Below, piece by piece: positions 18,709-26,870 of a stretch of DNA of 64,000 nucleotides. Origin of the DNA: Acinetobacter nosocomialis. GTDB taxonomy: Bacteria > Pseudomonadota > Gammaproteobacteria > Pseudomonadales > Moraxellaceae. Position numbers and translations under genes: made by a program. The notes under the pieces were generated by a model, which worked only from the letters and a program-made list of their open reading frames with translations, ran no database searches and was not told the DNA's origin. Within the stretch, counting starts at the first letter, position 1. Each line of letters opens with the position of its first letter. The DNA is taken from the NCBI GenBank assembly GCA_025736915.1, contig CP107049.1, positions 1 to 64,000 on the forward strand. The letters run 5' to 3'.

Positions 18709-18943
18709 GTCAGCATATCTAAACATTCTCTGGGCAATATTTTCTAAAATTTCTTCTAAAAGAAATAGTAATGATCATTTTTAAAAATCAGAAAATAAAT
18801 TATGTATGATTGACGTGATGATAGTGATAAGAGGATCCTTAAAATCTTTAGGCATAAATTAGCAAGAAAATAATTAATGTTTAAAAAATGAATTATTTCA
18901 AGTATAAAAGAATCTATTACTTTATAAAAATGAGTTATTAAAA

Positions 18944-19378
18944 ATGTCTCCTATCAAAGTACTTTTTGTTGCTGGATTTGGACCAATTACAAGAGTTAAT
19001 GAAGAGAGTAAAGCACTCTATCAAGACACATTAAACCTTCCAATAAAAGCGATGGAAGGTAATGAATCTTATATGAGTACAGAAGATGGCGAGCTGGGCG
19101 GTGTAAAACACTTTGCACTGTGGCCATTACATCAAGCAGCAGAGTCCTGCTTTGGTCGAAAAGAATGGCCCGAGGAGTTTACTGTTCCTCAAAGTTGGAT
19201 TGAGTTTGAAGTTGAGGATATTAATCAAGCTTCAGCTCATATGATTTCTAAAGGATATCAACTACTGGTAAATAATCGTTTAGAAACATGGGGGCAGTCA
19301 GTTACTCGCTTTTTAAGTCCTGAAGGAGTACTTACTGGGTTAACAGTTACGCCATGGCTACGTACCGCAAATGAATAA
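18944..19378 (+). CDS. VOC (glyoxalase/bleomycin-resistance fold) protein
   Basis: 144-residue vicinal-oxygen-chelate protein. The beta-alpha-beta-beta-beta layout is visible, with 'ESKALYQDTLNLPI' after strand 1, 'GVKHFALWPL' in the centre and 'SWIEFEVEDINQASAHMISKG' starting the second module. Members bind metals or small hydrophobic ligands, or confer drug binding. It stands alone, with no ribosome site of note, so a specific role cannot be assigned. Confidence 0.78.
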   Translation: MSPIKVLFVAGFGPITRVNEESKALYQDTLNLPIKAMEGNESYMSTEDGELGGVKHFALWPLHQAAESCFGRKEWPEEFTVPQSWIEFEVEDINQASAHMISKGYQLLVNNRLETWGQSVTRFLSPEGVLTGLTVTPWLRTANE

Positions 19379-19419
19379 ATTAGTAATTTTATCTAAAACA
19401 TATGAGATAAAATGTTTAC

Positions 19420-19683
19420 TCAGGAATACCGTAGTTTGGTTTTCTTTGTCAAAATCTTGATAATCTTAAAGACCTGATTATTCAGTCTTATTTTTTGATG
19501 AACGGTGGCATTGTCAAGTTGATCCCATAGTTCAAATGGGAAAAACTCTGAGCTATGATCAAATACCCATAACCATTGGTAACTATGAGTCAGTGTATTA
19601 CTATCAAAACGAACATCTTGAACTTTGACAATCTTAAATTGTTTATGATGTTCGTCTTGAAGAGTGATTTCATGGTTCTCCAT
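19420..19683 (-). CDS. Small hypothetical protein
   Basis: 87 residues, soluble, with many aromatic and charged residues and an alternating beta-strand-like pattern. There is no motif I recognise. Evidence for it is its protein-like composition and its position filling the gap between two genes of opposite strand. The ribosome site is weak. It could be a spurious ORF. Confidence 0.42.
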   Translation of the reverse strand: MENHEITLQDEHHKQFKIVKVQDVRFDSNTLTHSYQWLWVFDHSSEFFPFELWDQLDNATVHQKIRLNNQVFKIIKILTKKTKLRYS

Positions 19684-19912
19684 TAGACATCCATAAATTA
19701 AAGACAGTTTTAATTTTACTAAAATTAAAAGTATCTGTTTAGTTGATTAAGTTGGCATTCATTTACAAAAGATTTCTGCTTATTAAAGTTTGTCATTTTC
19801 AAAATGTTAATAATCTTTACTTTTGAAATACAAGGTTTTAAGTAGGTTGCATTGTAAGGATAGTATGTAAGTGTCAGAATGCACCATTGACATTTACCTT
19901 CGAGTTATCGCT

Positions 19913-20356
19913 ATGAGTTTAATAGGCTTTATGTATGCAAGTAAAACCAATAGTGAACATAGTCAAATAAAACAAGATTTAATTGATATTCTTACAGAAG
20001 CTGTCAAATTTAATTCTAAAAATGACATTACTGGTGTGCTTTACTATGGTAATGGTTACTTCTTACAATACTTAGAAGGTGAGAAAGAACAAGTTGAGGC
20101 GCTGTTCTATAAATCAATTTTGAAAGATTCGAGGCATCAAAACTGCGAAATCATCTTTTTGCAACCATCTGAACAACGGTTATTTAAACATTGGAGTATG
20201 AAATTTGCTCCTATCAATACAAAAATAAAAGATTTCTTTTTTCATCATCATGTTGATGAGTTTAATCCGTATTTACTTAATACTAATTCAATCCCATCTT
20301 TTATTGAGTTACTTGTAGATCAACCCAATTTGAAAGCGGATCAATATCAAGTTTAA
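19913..20356 (+). CDS. BLUF-domain blue-light sensor, BlsA-like
   Basis: 147 residues, almost entirely one BLUF (FAD-binding blue-light) domain. The flavin-contacting tyrosine (Tyr8 in 'LIGFMYAS'), asparagine (Asn34) and glutamine (Gln52 in 'YFLQYLEG') are all present. The Tyr-Gln spacing of 44 equals that of BlsA (Tyr7/Gln51), as I recall it. The short C-terminal helices lack any output domain, so, like BlsA, it should act by binding partner proteins. The open frame reaches a GTG at 19871, but BLUF proteins normally start just before this Tyr block. It may be BlsA or a paralogue. Confidence 0.88.
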   Translation: MSLIGFMYASKTNSEHSQIKQDLIDILTEAVKFNSKNDITGVLYYGNGYFLQYLEGEKEQVEALFYKSILKDSRHQNCEIIFLQPSEQRLFKHWSMKFAPINTKIKDFFFHHHVDEFNPYLLNTNSIPSFIELLVDQPNLKADQYQV

Positions 20357-20431
20357 TCAATATTATAATTTTGATTAGATATAACTCGAAAAAGAAAATA
20401 GTAAAGAGTGATTATATTACAGCTTCTAAAA

Positions 20432-20455
20432 AAGCCCTGAATCATCAGGGCTTTT
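20432..20455. terminator. Bidirectional rho-independent terminator
   Basis: AAGCCCTGA (20432-20440), loop ATCA, TCAGGGCTT (20445-20453). It is A-rich before and T-rich after, between the convergent BLUF and metallo-beta-lactamase-fold genes. Confidence 0.9.
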
Positions 20456-20491
20456 AAATTTTTATCACATATAAATATGACAACTTAATGT

Positions 20492-21346
20492 TTATGGATG
20501 ACTACTAACTAGTGATTTTTCAAACGCCATTTCCGCATCTTTTACAATACTAGAAAGTTTTTCTGGTTGAATAAATGCATTGGTTTGTCCAGCGTCTTTA
20601 CGCGCCTTATTGCCCAAGACATCTGCAACTTCTGGATGGCTAGTAAGCACAATATCTGCCTTCATATTTTTCAAACGGTCAAAACTCTTACGATAATCTG
20701 CAACAATATCTGGATACTGATGATTATTTTGTAAAACATTGCCAGCTACAGAGAGACTGCAAGGGAAAACAACATTTAGGTTCTTACCGTTAGATTTAAC
20801 TTCAGTTGACCAAGTTGTACAACCTGGGGTATGTCCAGGGGTAAGCGTGGCTTTAAGTTTTAATTTTCCTAGTTTAACTACTTCTCCATCGTGAATGACT
20901 TTATCAACTTTAACTGGAGTAAAAGGAATAGTTTGGAAGGTGTTTTCACCTATAGGTTTTCCTATTTCTAAAGCCTTAACATCCTGCTGCATTGCAATTA
21001 ATTTAGCACCAGTATCTTGTTTAATGCGTGCAAGTGCACCTACATGGTCCCAATGAGCATGGCTCGTAACCATAATTTTTACATCTGATAACTTAAAACC
21101 TAATTGTTTAATGTTCTGCTCTATTTGCTCTGTATTTTCTGGAAGGCCCGTATCTATCAATAAAGTTTGATGACCAGAAGCTAACAAATAAGCTGCAAGA
21201 CCGTGAGTACCCACATAGTATATATTTTCAGTAATTTGGAATGGCTGAGTATTTTGAGTCCAGTCATCGGGTAACTTTAATGGTGCAGCTGAGGTAGATA
21301 AAGAAGTCAACAATATACTTCCTATAAACAACATCTTTTTCTTCAT
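20492..21346 (-). CDS. Subclass B3-type metallo-beta-lactamase-fold protein
   Basis: 284-residue secreted (periplasmic) enzyme with a clear signal peptide (residues 1-20, ending 'STSA'). The zinc ligands are all present: His96-x-His98-x-Asp100-His101 (HAHWDH), His172 in GHTPGCTTW and His237 in 'LTSHPE'. The GHTPG-x-TTW block and overall layout match subclass B3 enzymes such as L1/FEZ/THIN-B. The protein could therefore hydrolyse beta-lactams, but B3-like housekeeping lactonases share these residues. It is monocistronic and not linked to a mobile element. Confidence 0.82.
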   Translation of the reverse strand: MKKKMLFIGSILLTSLSTSAAPLKLPDDWTQNTQPFQITENIYYVGTHGLAAYLLASGHQTLLIDTGLPENTEQIEQNIKQLGFKLSDVKIMVTSHAHWDHVGALARIKQDTGAKLIAMQQDVKALEIGKPIGENTFQTIPFTPVKVDKVIHDGEVVKLGKLKLKATLTPGHTPGCTTWSTEVKSNGKNLNVVFPCSLSVAGNVLQNNHQYPDIVADYRKSFDRLKNMKADIVLTSHPEVADVLGNKARKDAGQTNAFIQPEKLSSIVKDAEMAFEKSLVSSHP

Positions 21347-21888
21347 CTTTATTGGACTCGTAGGTTGATCGCAGTAATTAAAGTTTTATATTTTAACGCC
21401 TTTGCCATGATTAGGCCCTAATCTATTCATAAAAAACCTGATTATTCATATAAAAAAATTCTGCTTAATTGTTAATGTAAAGGATGGAATGTATTTAGTA
21501 ATGAGAAGTTAACCTTCTTAATATTTATTAATTTAATGATGTAATTAAACTAATTTAAAAAATATATTATTTAATTATCTTTATTAAATAATATAGAGAT
21601 ATTAATTTAATTTACTCAATAATCAATAAGTTTTATTAAAAAATAATGGTTTTTAAATAGTTGTGTTTTACCACTCAATCAATGTAAATTATTGTAATTT
21701 ATTGCTATTTTAAAAATTAAATAAATTACATTGTTTTTAAATATTTTAGTGATATTTTATTTTTAAGCTTATTTACCTATTACCACTCATAGATACTGTG
21801 ATTTTTATCATTTTAGGTTTGGGATAACCTAAATATCTTTTGGTAATTTTATTGAACCTAGTATTTATTCTTTAGGGAGAAGGAATAT
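21347..21888. other. Promoter region of the 3-hydroxybutyrate operon
   Basis: 542 bases of extremely AT-rich DNA between the divergent B3-type enzyme and the GntP permease gene. The one clear element is the inverted repeat at 21812-21833. I see no gene in it. Confidence 0.5.
21812..21833. promoter_or_regulatory. Perfect palindrome, candidate operator
   Basis: TTTAGGTT (21812-21819), spacer TGGGAT, AACCTAAA (21826-21833): perfect 8-bp arms centred about 66 bases before the permease ATG. There is no T-run, so it is a protein-binding site candidate (dimeric regulator), not a terminator. Confidence 0.55.
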
Positions 21889-23310
21889 ATGTGGGAATTA
21901 TTTGTAATTTTACTTTCGCTTGGGCTGTTAATGTATACAGCTTACAAGGGCTTTTCTGTCATTCTCATGGCACCCATTTGTGCCTTACTTGCAGTTTTAC
22001 TCATTAATCCAGCCAATGTTTTACCGTTTTATTCGGGTGTCTTTATGCCCAAAATGGTGAACTTTATTAAAGATTACTTTCTTGTGTTTTTGCTCGGGGC
22101 AATTTTCGGTAAAGTTGTTGAAATGTCAGGAATTGCTGAGTCTATTGCTCGAACCATAGTAAGATGGATTGGGGCGAAAAAGGCAATTTTAACCGTTGTA
22201 CTTTTAGGTGCAATTTTGACCTACAGTGGAGTAAGTTTATTTGTTGCTGTATTTGCCATTTATCCTTTTGCAAACCAGCTTTTTAGACAAGCGAATATTC
22301 CAAAACGTTTAATTCCGGGAACCATCGCGCTCGGTGCATTTACATTTACCATGGATGCATTACCAGGTACGCCACAAATTCAAAACGTAATTCCAACTAC
22401 ATTCTTTGGCACCAATATTTATGCTGCACCATTTCTAGGAATTATCGGTGCTATCTTTGTTCTATGCATGGGTTTGGCTTACTTAGAATGGCGTCGCCGA
22501 GCTGCTGCAAAAGCAGGCGAAGGGTACTCTGGTTTTGGCGCAGACAATACACAGTCTCAAGAAATTGAAGCCGATATGAACTTGCAAAATAATGGAAGTG
22601 CGGCTCGTCAGTTTTTAGCATTTGTGCCTCTCATTCTTGTTGCCGTAATGAACAAATATTTGTCTAAAGCAATCAAAGAGTGGTATCCAAATGGCTTTGA
22701 TTTTGCCACTGTAGGTTTAGCCGATTACACGGTTGATGTCGCAAAAACGGGGGCGATCTGGGCTGTTGGTTTAGCACTTATTGTCGGAATTATTGCTGCA
22801 ATTTTATTTGACTACCAACGTGTAGTGACGAACTTTAAAGAGGGCATTAATGCCAGTATTGGTGGCTCACTTTTGGCAGTGATGAATACAGCTTCTGAAT
22901 ATGGTTTCGGTGCAATTATTGCGTCATTACCGGGCTTTGCCCTGATTAGTCATGCAATGAGCAGTACTTTTACAAATCCTTTAGTGAATGGGGCTGTGAC
23001 GACAACAGTTTTAGCAGGTATTACCGGTTCAGCTTCTGGTGGTATGAGTATCGCTTTAAGTGCGATGGCTGAACACTATAACGCCGCGATTTTAGCAGCA
23101 GGTATTCCACCAGAAGTCATGCACCGTGTGGTTGCAATGGCATCAGGTGGTATGGATACGCTTCCTCATAATGGCGCCGTGATTACCTTACTTGCTGTTA
23201 CAGGTTTAACCCATAAACAGTCGTATAAGGATATTTTTGCAGTCACAGTAATTAAAACATTAGCGGTATTTGTGGTGATTACGGTCTTTACCGTGACTGG
23301 TATTGTTTAA
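21889..23310 (+). CDS. GntP-family permease, probably for 3-hydroxybutyrate
   Basis: 473-residue inner-membrane transporter with about 12-14 hydrophobic segments; residues 'GNIPKR-like QANIPKRLIPGTIALGAFTF' and 'NGAVTTTVLAGITGSASGGMSIAL' (about 365-390) are typical of the GntP gluconate/hydroxyacid permease family. It is followed 33 bases later by 3-hydroxybutyrate dehydrogenase on the same strand, so the likely substrate is D-3-hydroxybutyrate. A strong AGGGAGAAGGA ribosome site precedes the ATG. Confidence 0.87.
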   Translation: MWELFVILLSLGLLMYTAYKGFSVILMAPICALLAVLLINPANVLPFYSGVFMPKMVNFIKDYFLVFLLGAIFGKVVEMSGIAESIARTIVRWIGAKKAILTVVLLGAILTYSGVSLFVAVFAIYPFANQLFRQANIPKRLIPGTIALGAFTFTMDALPGTPQIQNVIPTTFFGTNIYAAPFLGIIGAIFVLCMGLAYLEWRRRAAAKAGEGYSGFGADNTQSQEIEADMNLQNNGSAARQFLAFVPLILVAVMNKYLSKAIKEWYPNGFDFATVGLADYTVDVAKTGAIWAVGLALIVGIIAAILFDYQRVVTNFKEGINASIGGSLLAVMNTASEYGFGAIIASLPGFALISHAMSSTFTNPLVNGAVTTTVLAGITGSASGGMSIALSAMAEHYNAAILAAGIPPEVMHRVVAMASGGMDTLPHNGAVITLLAVTGLTHKQSYKDIFAVTVIKTLAVFVVITVFTVTGIV

Positions 23311-23343
23311 ACCAACAAGTTAAAAATATTAAGGAGTGGATAG

Positions 23344-24129
23344 ATGACTAAACTTTTAGACGGAAAAGTAGCCTTTATTACGGGCTCTGCAAGCGGGATC
23401 GGTCTAGAGATTGCCAAGAAATTTGCTCAAGAAGGTGCAAAAGTTGTCATTTCTGATATGAATGCTGAAAAGTGCCAAGAAACGGCAAAGCTGTTAACAG
23501 GACAAGGCTTTGAAGCCTTATCTGCACCATGTGACGTAACTGATGAAGATGCTTATAAACAAGCGATTGAACTCACACAACAGACTTTTGGAACGGTTGA
23601 TATTTTAATTAACAATGCTGGTTTTCAACACGTTGCACCTATTGAAGAATTTCCAACCGCTGTTTTTCAAAAGTTAGTTCAGGTCATGCTCACTGGTTCA
23701 TTTATTGGCATTAAACATGTTTTCCCAATCATGAAAGCTCAAAAATCAGGCCGTATTATTAATATGGCTTCAATTAATGGCTTGATTGGCTTTGCAGGCA
23801 AAGCAGGCTATAACAGCGCGAAGCATGGTTTAATCGGTTTGACAAAAGTTGCCGCATTAGAATGTGCAAGAGATGGTATTACAGTGAATGCGCTCTGCCC
23901 AGGTTATGTCGATACACCATTGGTTCGTGGGCAAATTGCAGATTTGGCTAAGACTCGTAATGTTAGTCTAGACAGCGCGCTTGAAGATGTAATTCTGGCA
24001 ATGGTTCCTCAAAAACGTTTGTTATCTGTTGAAGAAATTGCTGATTATGCAATTTTCCTTGCGAGTGACAAAGCAGGTGGGGTAACGGGTCAGGCTGTGG
24101 TTATGGATGGTGGTTATACCGCACAATAA
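23344..24129 (+). CDS. bdhA: 3-hydroxybutyrate dehydrogenase
   Basis: 261-residue short-chain dehydrogenase that oxidises D-3-hydroxybutyrate to acetoacetate with NAD+. The cofactor motif is TGSASGIG (residues 14-21), 'NNAG' follows near 90, and the catalytic Ser/Tyr/Lys set is in 'MASINGL...YNSAKHG'. The 'CPGYVDTPLVRGQI' block after the active site is typical of BdhA. An AAGGAG ribosome site precedes it. It forms a two-gene operon with the permease; acetoacetate is then handled by the scoAB-atoB operon 10 kb upstream. Confidence 0.9.
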   Translation: MTKLLDGKVAFITGSASGIGLEIAKKFAQEGAKVVISDMNAEKCQETAKLLTGQGFEALSAPCDVTDEDAYKQAIELTQQTFGTVDILINNAGFQHVAPIEEFPTAVFQKLVQVMLTGSFIGIKHVFPIMKAQKSGRIINMASINGLIGFAGKAGYNSAKHGLIGLTKVAALECARDGITVNALCPGYVDTPLVRGQIADLAKTRNVSLDSALEDVILAMVPQKRLLSVEEIADYAIFLASDKAGGVTGQAVVMDGGYTAQ

Positions 24130-24147
24130 TTTAGAGTTTTATAAAAG

Positions 24148-24175
24148 CCGCTTATTTTTTAATAGGCGGTTTTTT
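24148..24175 (+). terminator. Rho-independent terminator
   Basis: CCGCTTATT (24148-24156), loop TTTT, AATAGGCGG (24161-24169), then six T's. It closes the 3-hydroxybutyrate operon. Confidence 0.9.
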
Positions 24176-24399
24176 ATAAATAAAAGATATGTAAGTTTAG
24201 TGTTCAAAACAATGATTTATCTCAACTATAGTTGCTTATAAAAAATCTAATAAAATAAGTTTGTTAAGGTATGAAATTATACTTTAAAGGTATTTAACTT
24301 ATTTCCAATTTTAAAATTTAATAGAGTGTGAGAAAGTAATCTTTACTCTCTTTCTTGATTAAATATTTTCAGGAAAACTCGTCAATTAAAGGATATTAA

Positions 24400-24416
24400 T
24401 TGGCATACAAGTTGCT
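24400..24416 (+). promoter_or_regulatory. Sigma-54 (-24/-12) promoter candidate
   Basis: TTGGCATACAAGTTGCT places GG at 24402-24403 and GC at 24414-24415, exactly the 12-base register required by RpoN. It matches TGGCAC-N5-TTGC at all key positions except C/T at the sixth. Transcription would start near 24427, 27 bases before the AraC-gene ATG. No upstream activator gene lies nearby. Confidence 0.6.
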
Positions 24417-24453
24417 TTTTAAGCAATAAGTTATTTAGCTAGGTGAAAAGGAT

Positions 24454-25440
24454 ATGATATCACTCAGCCAACAGACGGAACTCAATCATTATTCACGCAA
24501 AGCTGAATTTGCGCAGAATTTGATGTCCACAATTTGTGGTGAACACCGTCTAGATACAATTTACAAAGACACTCTCGATTTTCACTATGACGGAATGCGT
24601 TTGCCTAATAAAAAAATGGCAATCGGAACAATTAGTTATGGTGCAAATGTTGCCATTAACATCTCAAATTTAAAAGCTTATAGCATTAGTTTGCCTATAC
24701 AGGGGCGACAAGCTCTCAACATTCGTGGTGCTCACTATCAATCTGATGAAAATAGAGGCCTTATTGTTTCAAATAACGATCAACAAGATTTGATTATCGA
24801 TAAAGATTGCAGAAAATTTCAGGTTGTTATTCCTGAACGGAGTATGCAGATTGTTCTTGCAGATCTACTCAATAAACCCATAGAAACGCCCATTATTTTT
24901 AACCCTGAGATGCATCTAGACTCGGAGCAACTTATTGGTGCATGGTGGAAAAATATTCAGAATTTTGTACAGTTAAAATCACAATATAGTAATTTTTATG
25001 GTTTGCAGATGTTGTCTGAAGACTATGAAAATTTTGTAATTAAAGCTTTATTATTGTCTCAAGAAAATAACTACTCTGAAGCCTTAAAGTTACTCTCACA
25101 TCAGGATGAGCCAGCTTATATCCGTAAGGTTCGTAATTTTATTATTGAACATGCACACGAGGAAATCTGTGCAGAAGACTTACAGCGTCTGGCTGGAGTT
25201 TCAAAATCAAAATTGTATGACGAATTTCAACAGTACTACGGCACAAGCCCTATGTCGTATTTGAAGAAATATCGTCTCCAACAAATTTATAAAATCCTGA
25301 GCACCACAGGAGCAGATAGAAAGGTTTCTATTTCAAAGCTTGCTTATGACTGGGGCTTTAACCATTTAAGTCGTTTTTCTCAAGAATATCGCGAAGAATT
25401 TGGCGAAAATCCAAGTGAGACTAAAGGCAAAATTTTCTAA
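24454..25440 (+). CDS. AraC-family regulator next to the aromatic uptake genes
   Basis: 328 residues: an N-terminal AraC-binding-like domain (about 20-190) and a C-terminal AraC/XylS DNA-binding domain (about 225-325; 'ICAEDLQRLAGVSKSKLYDEF', 'SISKLAYDWGFNHLSRFSQEYREEFG'). The architecture is the same as the second AraC protein of this island (33398-34456), and similar to AntR/BenR-type activators. It converges on the transporter/porin operon. It may be the anthranilate- or indole-responsive activator. AGGTG precedes the ATG by eight bases, and a sigma-54-type promoter lies upstream. Confidence 0.87.
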   Translation: MISLSQQTELNHYSRKAEFAQNLMSTICGEHRLDTIYKDTLDFHYDGMRLPNKKMAIGTISYGANVAINISNLKAYSISLPIQGRQALNIRGAHYQSDENRGLIVSNNDQQDLIIDKDCRKFQVVIPERSMQIVLADLLNKPIETPIIFNPEMHLDSEQLIGAWWKNIQNFVQLKSQYSNFYGLQMLSEDYENFVIKALLLSQENNYSEALKLLSHQDEPAYIRKVRNFIIEHAHEEICAEDLQRLAGVSKSKLYDEFQQYYGTSPMSYLKKYRLQQIYKILSTTGADRKVSISKLAYDWGFNHLSRFSQEYREEFGENPSETKGKIF

Positions 25441-25461
25441 TATTTAATTTTTCCAAATAAA

Positions 25462-25494
25462 AAAACTGATTTAATTACTTAAATCAGTTTTTTT
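25462..25494. terminator. Bidirectional rho-independent terminator
   Basis: AACTGATTTAA (25464-25474), loop TTAC, TTAAATCAGTT (25479-25489), with A's before and T's after. It lies between the convergent AraC and MFS genes. Confidence 0.9.
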
Positions 25495-25510
25495 ATTTAT
25501 TGATTAATAT

Positions 25511-26854
25511 TTATAGACTTTCTTCTAGCTTTAACACTTGTTTGTTTTTAGATTTCTCATAAATCACTTTCAGGCTAAGTGCAATAAATGAGATGAATGT
25601 TGGTAGTGCGAGAATAAAGAAAATACCGCTTAAGCTTAGGTTGAAAGTGAAAATGAGCGAGCCAAAGAAAGCACCTAAAATTGCACCAATACGACCAATA
25701 CCATGCATCCATGAAACACCAACTGCACGGCACACTGCTGGATAGAACATAGCTGCAAGAGGGAGCAACGAAGACTGAGCACCTGCGAGTAAAGCACCAA
25801 TTAAGAAGATAGTAAGACCTAACAAGAAAATATTTGAACTCACCAGACCAGCAACAATGAATAGTCCAAAAGCAATGAGATATGAATATTTAATGACTGT
25901 AGTTGGATTCAGTTTATCCATGTACCATCCCATAATGGTTGCGCCAATCACACCACCAAAAGGGAAAATCGCGGCAATTAAACTAAATTGTTGGGTACTA
26001 AAACCTGCTGTTTTTAGAATTGTTGGCATCCAGCTTGTTAAAAGATAAAACACCAATAGACTGGTAAAGCAGCAGAGCCAAAGCATGCTTGAACCCCACA
26101 GATATTTTCCTAAAACGACTTTAACCGGATTTTCATCTGATGCAGTTTCTGCTTGAGTTAAAACAAGTTTTACAGGATCTTGGAACGAATGGCCTTGAAT
26201 ATTTTCTAGAATACGCTGAGCTTTGTCTTGTTGATGACGTGTAATTAAGTATTGAGTTGATTCAGGTAATTTAAGCAATAAAGCAACCACTAAAATTAGG
26301 GGAATGCTTCCGCCAATAATAATCACCTTAGCCCAGCCATAACTTTCTAATAGATAAGCTGACAGCACACCGCCACAAGAAATACCCAGCATAAAACCAC
26401 AGCCAGCAAGACCTGTAAGGAATGCTTTACGCTTTATAGGCATATATTCAGAGACAATTGTACTGATGTTTGGCATGGCTGCTCCCAAACCTACACCTGT
26501 AATAAATCGATAAATCATTAAATCTTGGGTCGAGTCGGCAAAACCACACAAAATCGTAAATATCGAAAACAAAAGGCTTGTAAAAACAATGACGCCTTTA
26601 CGCCCGAACTTATCGGACAAAGGCCCCGAAATAATTGCGCCAATGGACATACCCACTAAAGCAGCACTTAAAACTGGAGCAAGTTGAGGCTTGGTAATTC
26701 CCCAGTCATCAAGTAAGGCTGGAGCAATAAAACCAATAATTCCCGTGTCTAGACCATCACAGAAGAAGACAAAAAAGCCTAGGATAAAAACAGTCCATTG
26801 CAATGGAGATAGTTTTTCACGGTTGATAATCGTATTTGCATCTATCGTTTTCAT
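25511..26854 (-). CDS. Aromatic acid:H+ symporter (AAHS, MFS)
   Basis: 447-residue inner-membrane transporter. The AAHS hallmark 'FFVFFCDGLDTGIIGFIAP' lies in the first membrane segment region, and the loop 2-3 motif 'GPLSDKFGRKGVIV' follows. These proteins (PcaK, BenK, MhpT-type) import aromatic acids. It starts 16 bases after the OprD-type porin stop codon on the same strand, so porin and permease form an uptake pair. Given the neighbouring indole and anthranilate enzymes, anthranilate is the leading substrate candidate. AAGGA lies six bases before the ATG. Confidence 0.87.
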   Translation of the reverse strand: MKTIDANTIINREKLSPLQWTVFILGFFVFFCDGLDTGIIGFIAPALLDDWGITKPQLAPVLSAALVGMSIGAIISGPLSDKFGRKGVIVFTSLLFSIFTILCGFADSTQDLMIYRFITGVGLGAAMPNISTIVSEYMPIKRKAFLTGLAGCGFMLGISCGGVLSAYLLESYGWAKVIIIGGSIPLILVVALLLKLPESTQYLITRHQQDKAQRILENIQGHSFQDPVKLVLTQAETASDENPVKVVLGKYLWGSSMLWLCCFTSLLVFYLLTSWMPTILKTAGFSTQQFSLIAAIFPFGGVIGATIMGWYMDKLNPTTVIKYSYLIAFGLFIVAGLVSSNIFLLGLTIFLIGALLAGAQSSLLPLAAMFYPAVCRAVGVSWMHGIGRIGAILGAFFGSLIFTFNLSLSGIFFILALPTFISFIALSLKVIYEKSKNKQVLKLEESL

Positions 26855-26870
26855 ACGTATTCCTTATTCA

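Larger units (their letters stand above)
24130..24453. other. Intergenic region with a sigma-54-type promoter
   Basis: 324 bases: the operon terminator at its left end, then AT-rich DNA, then the -24/-12 element annotated separately close to the AraC-gene start. Nothing else is evident. Confidence 0.5.
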
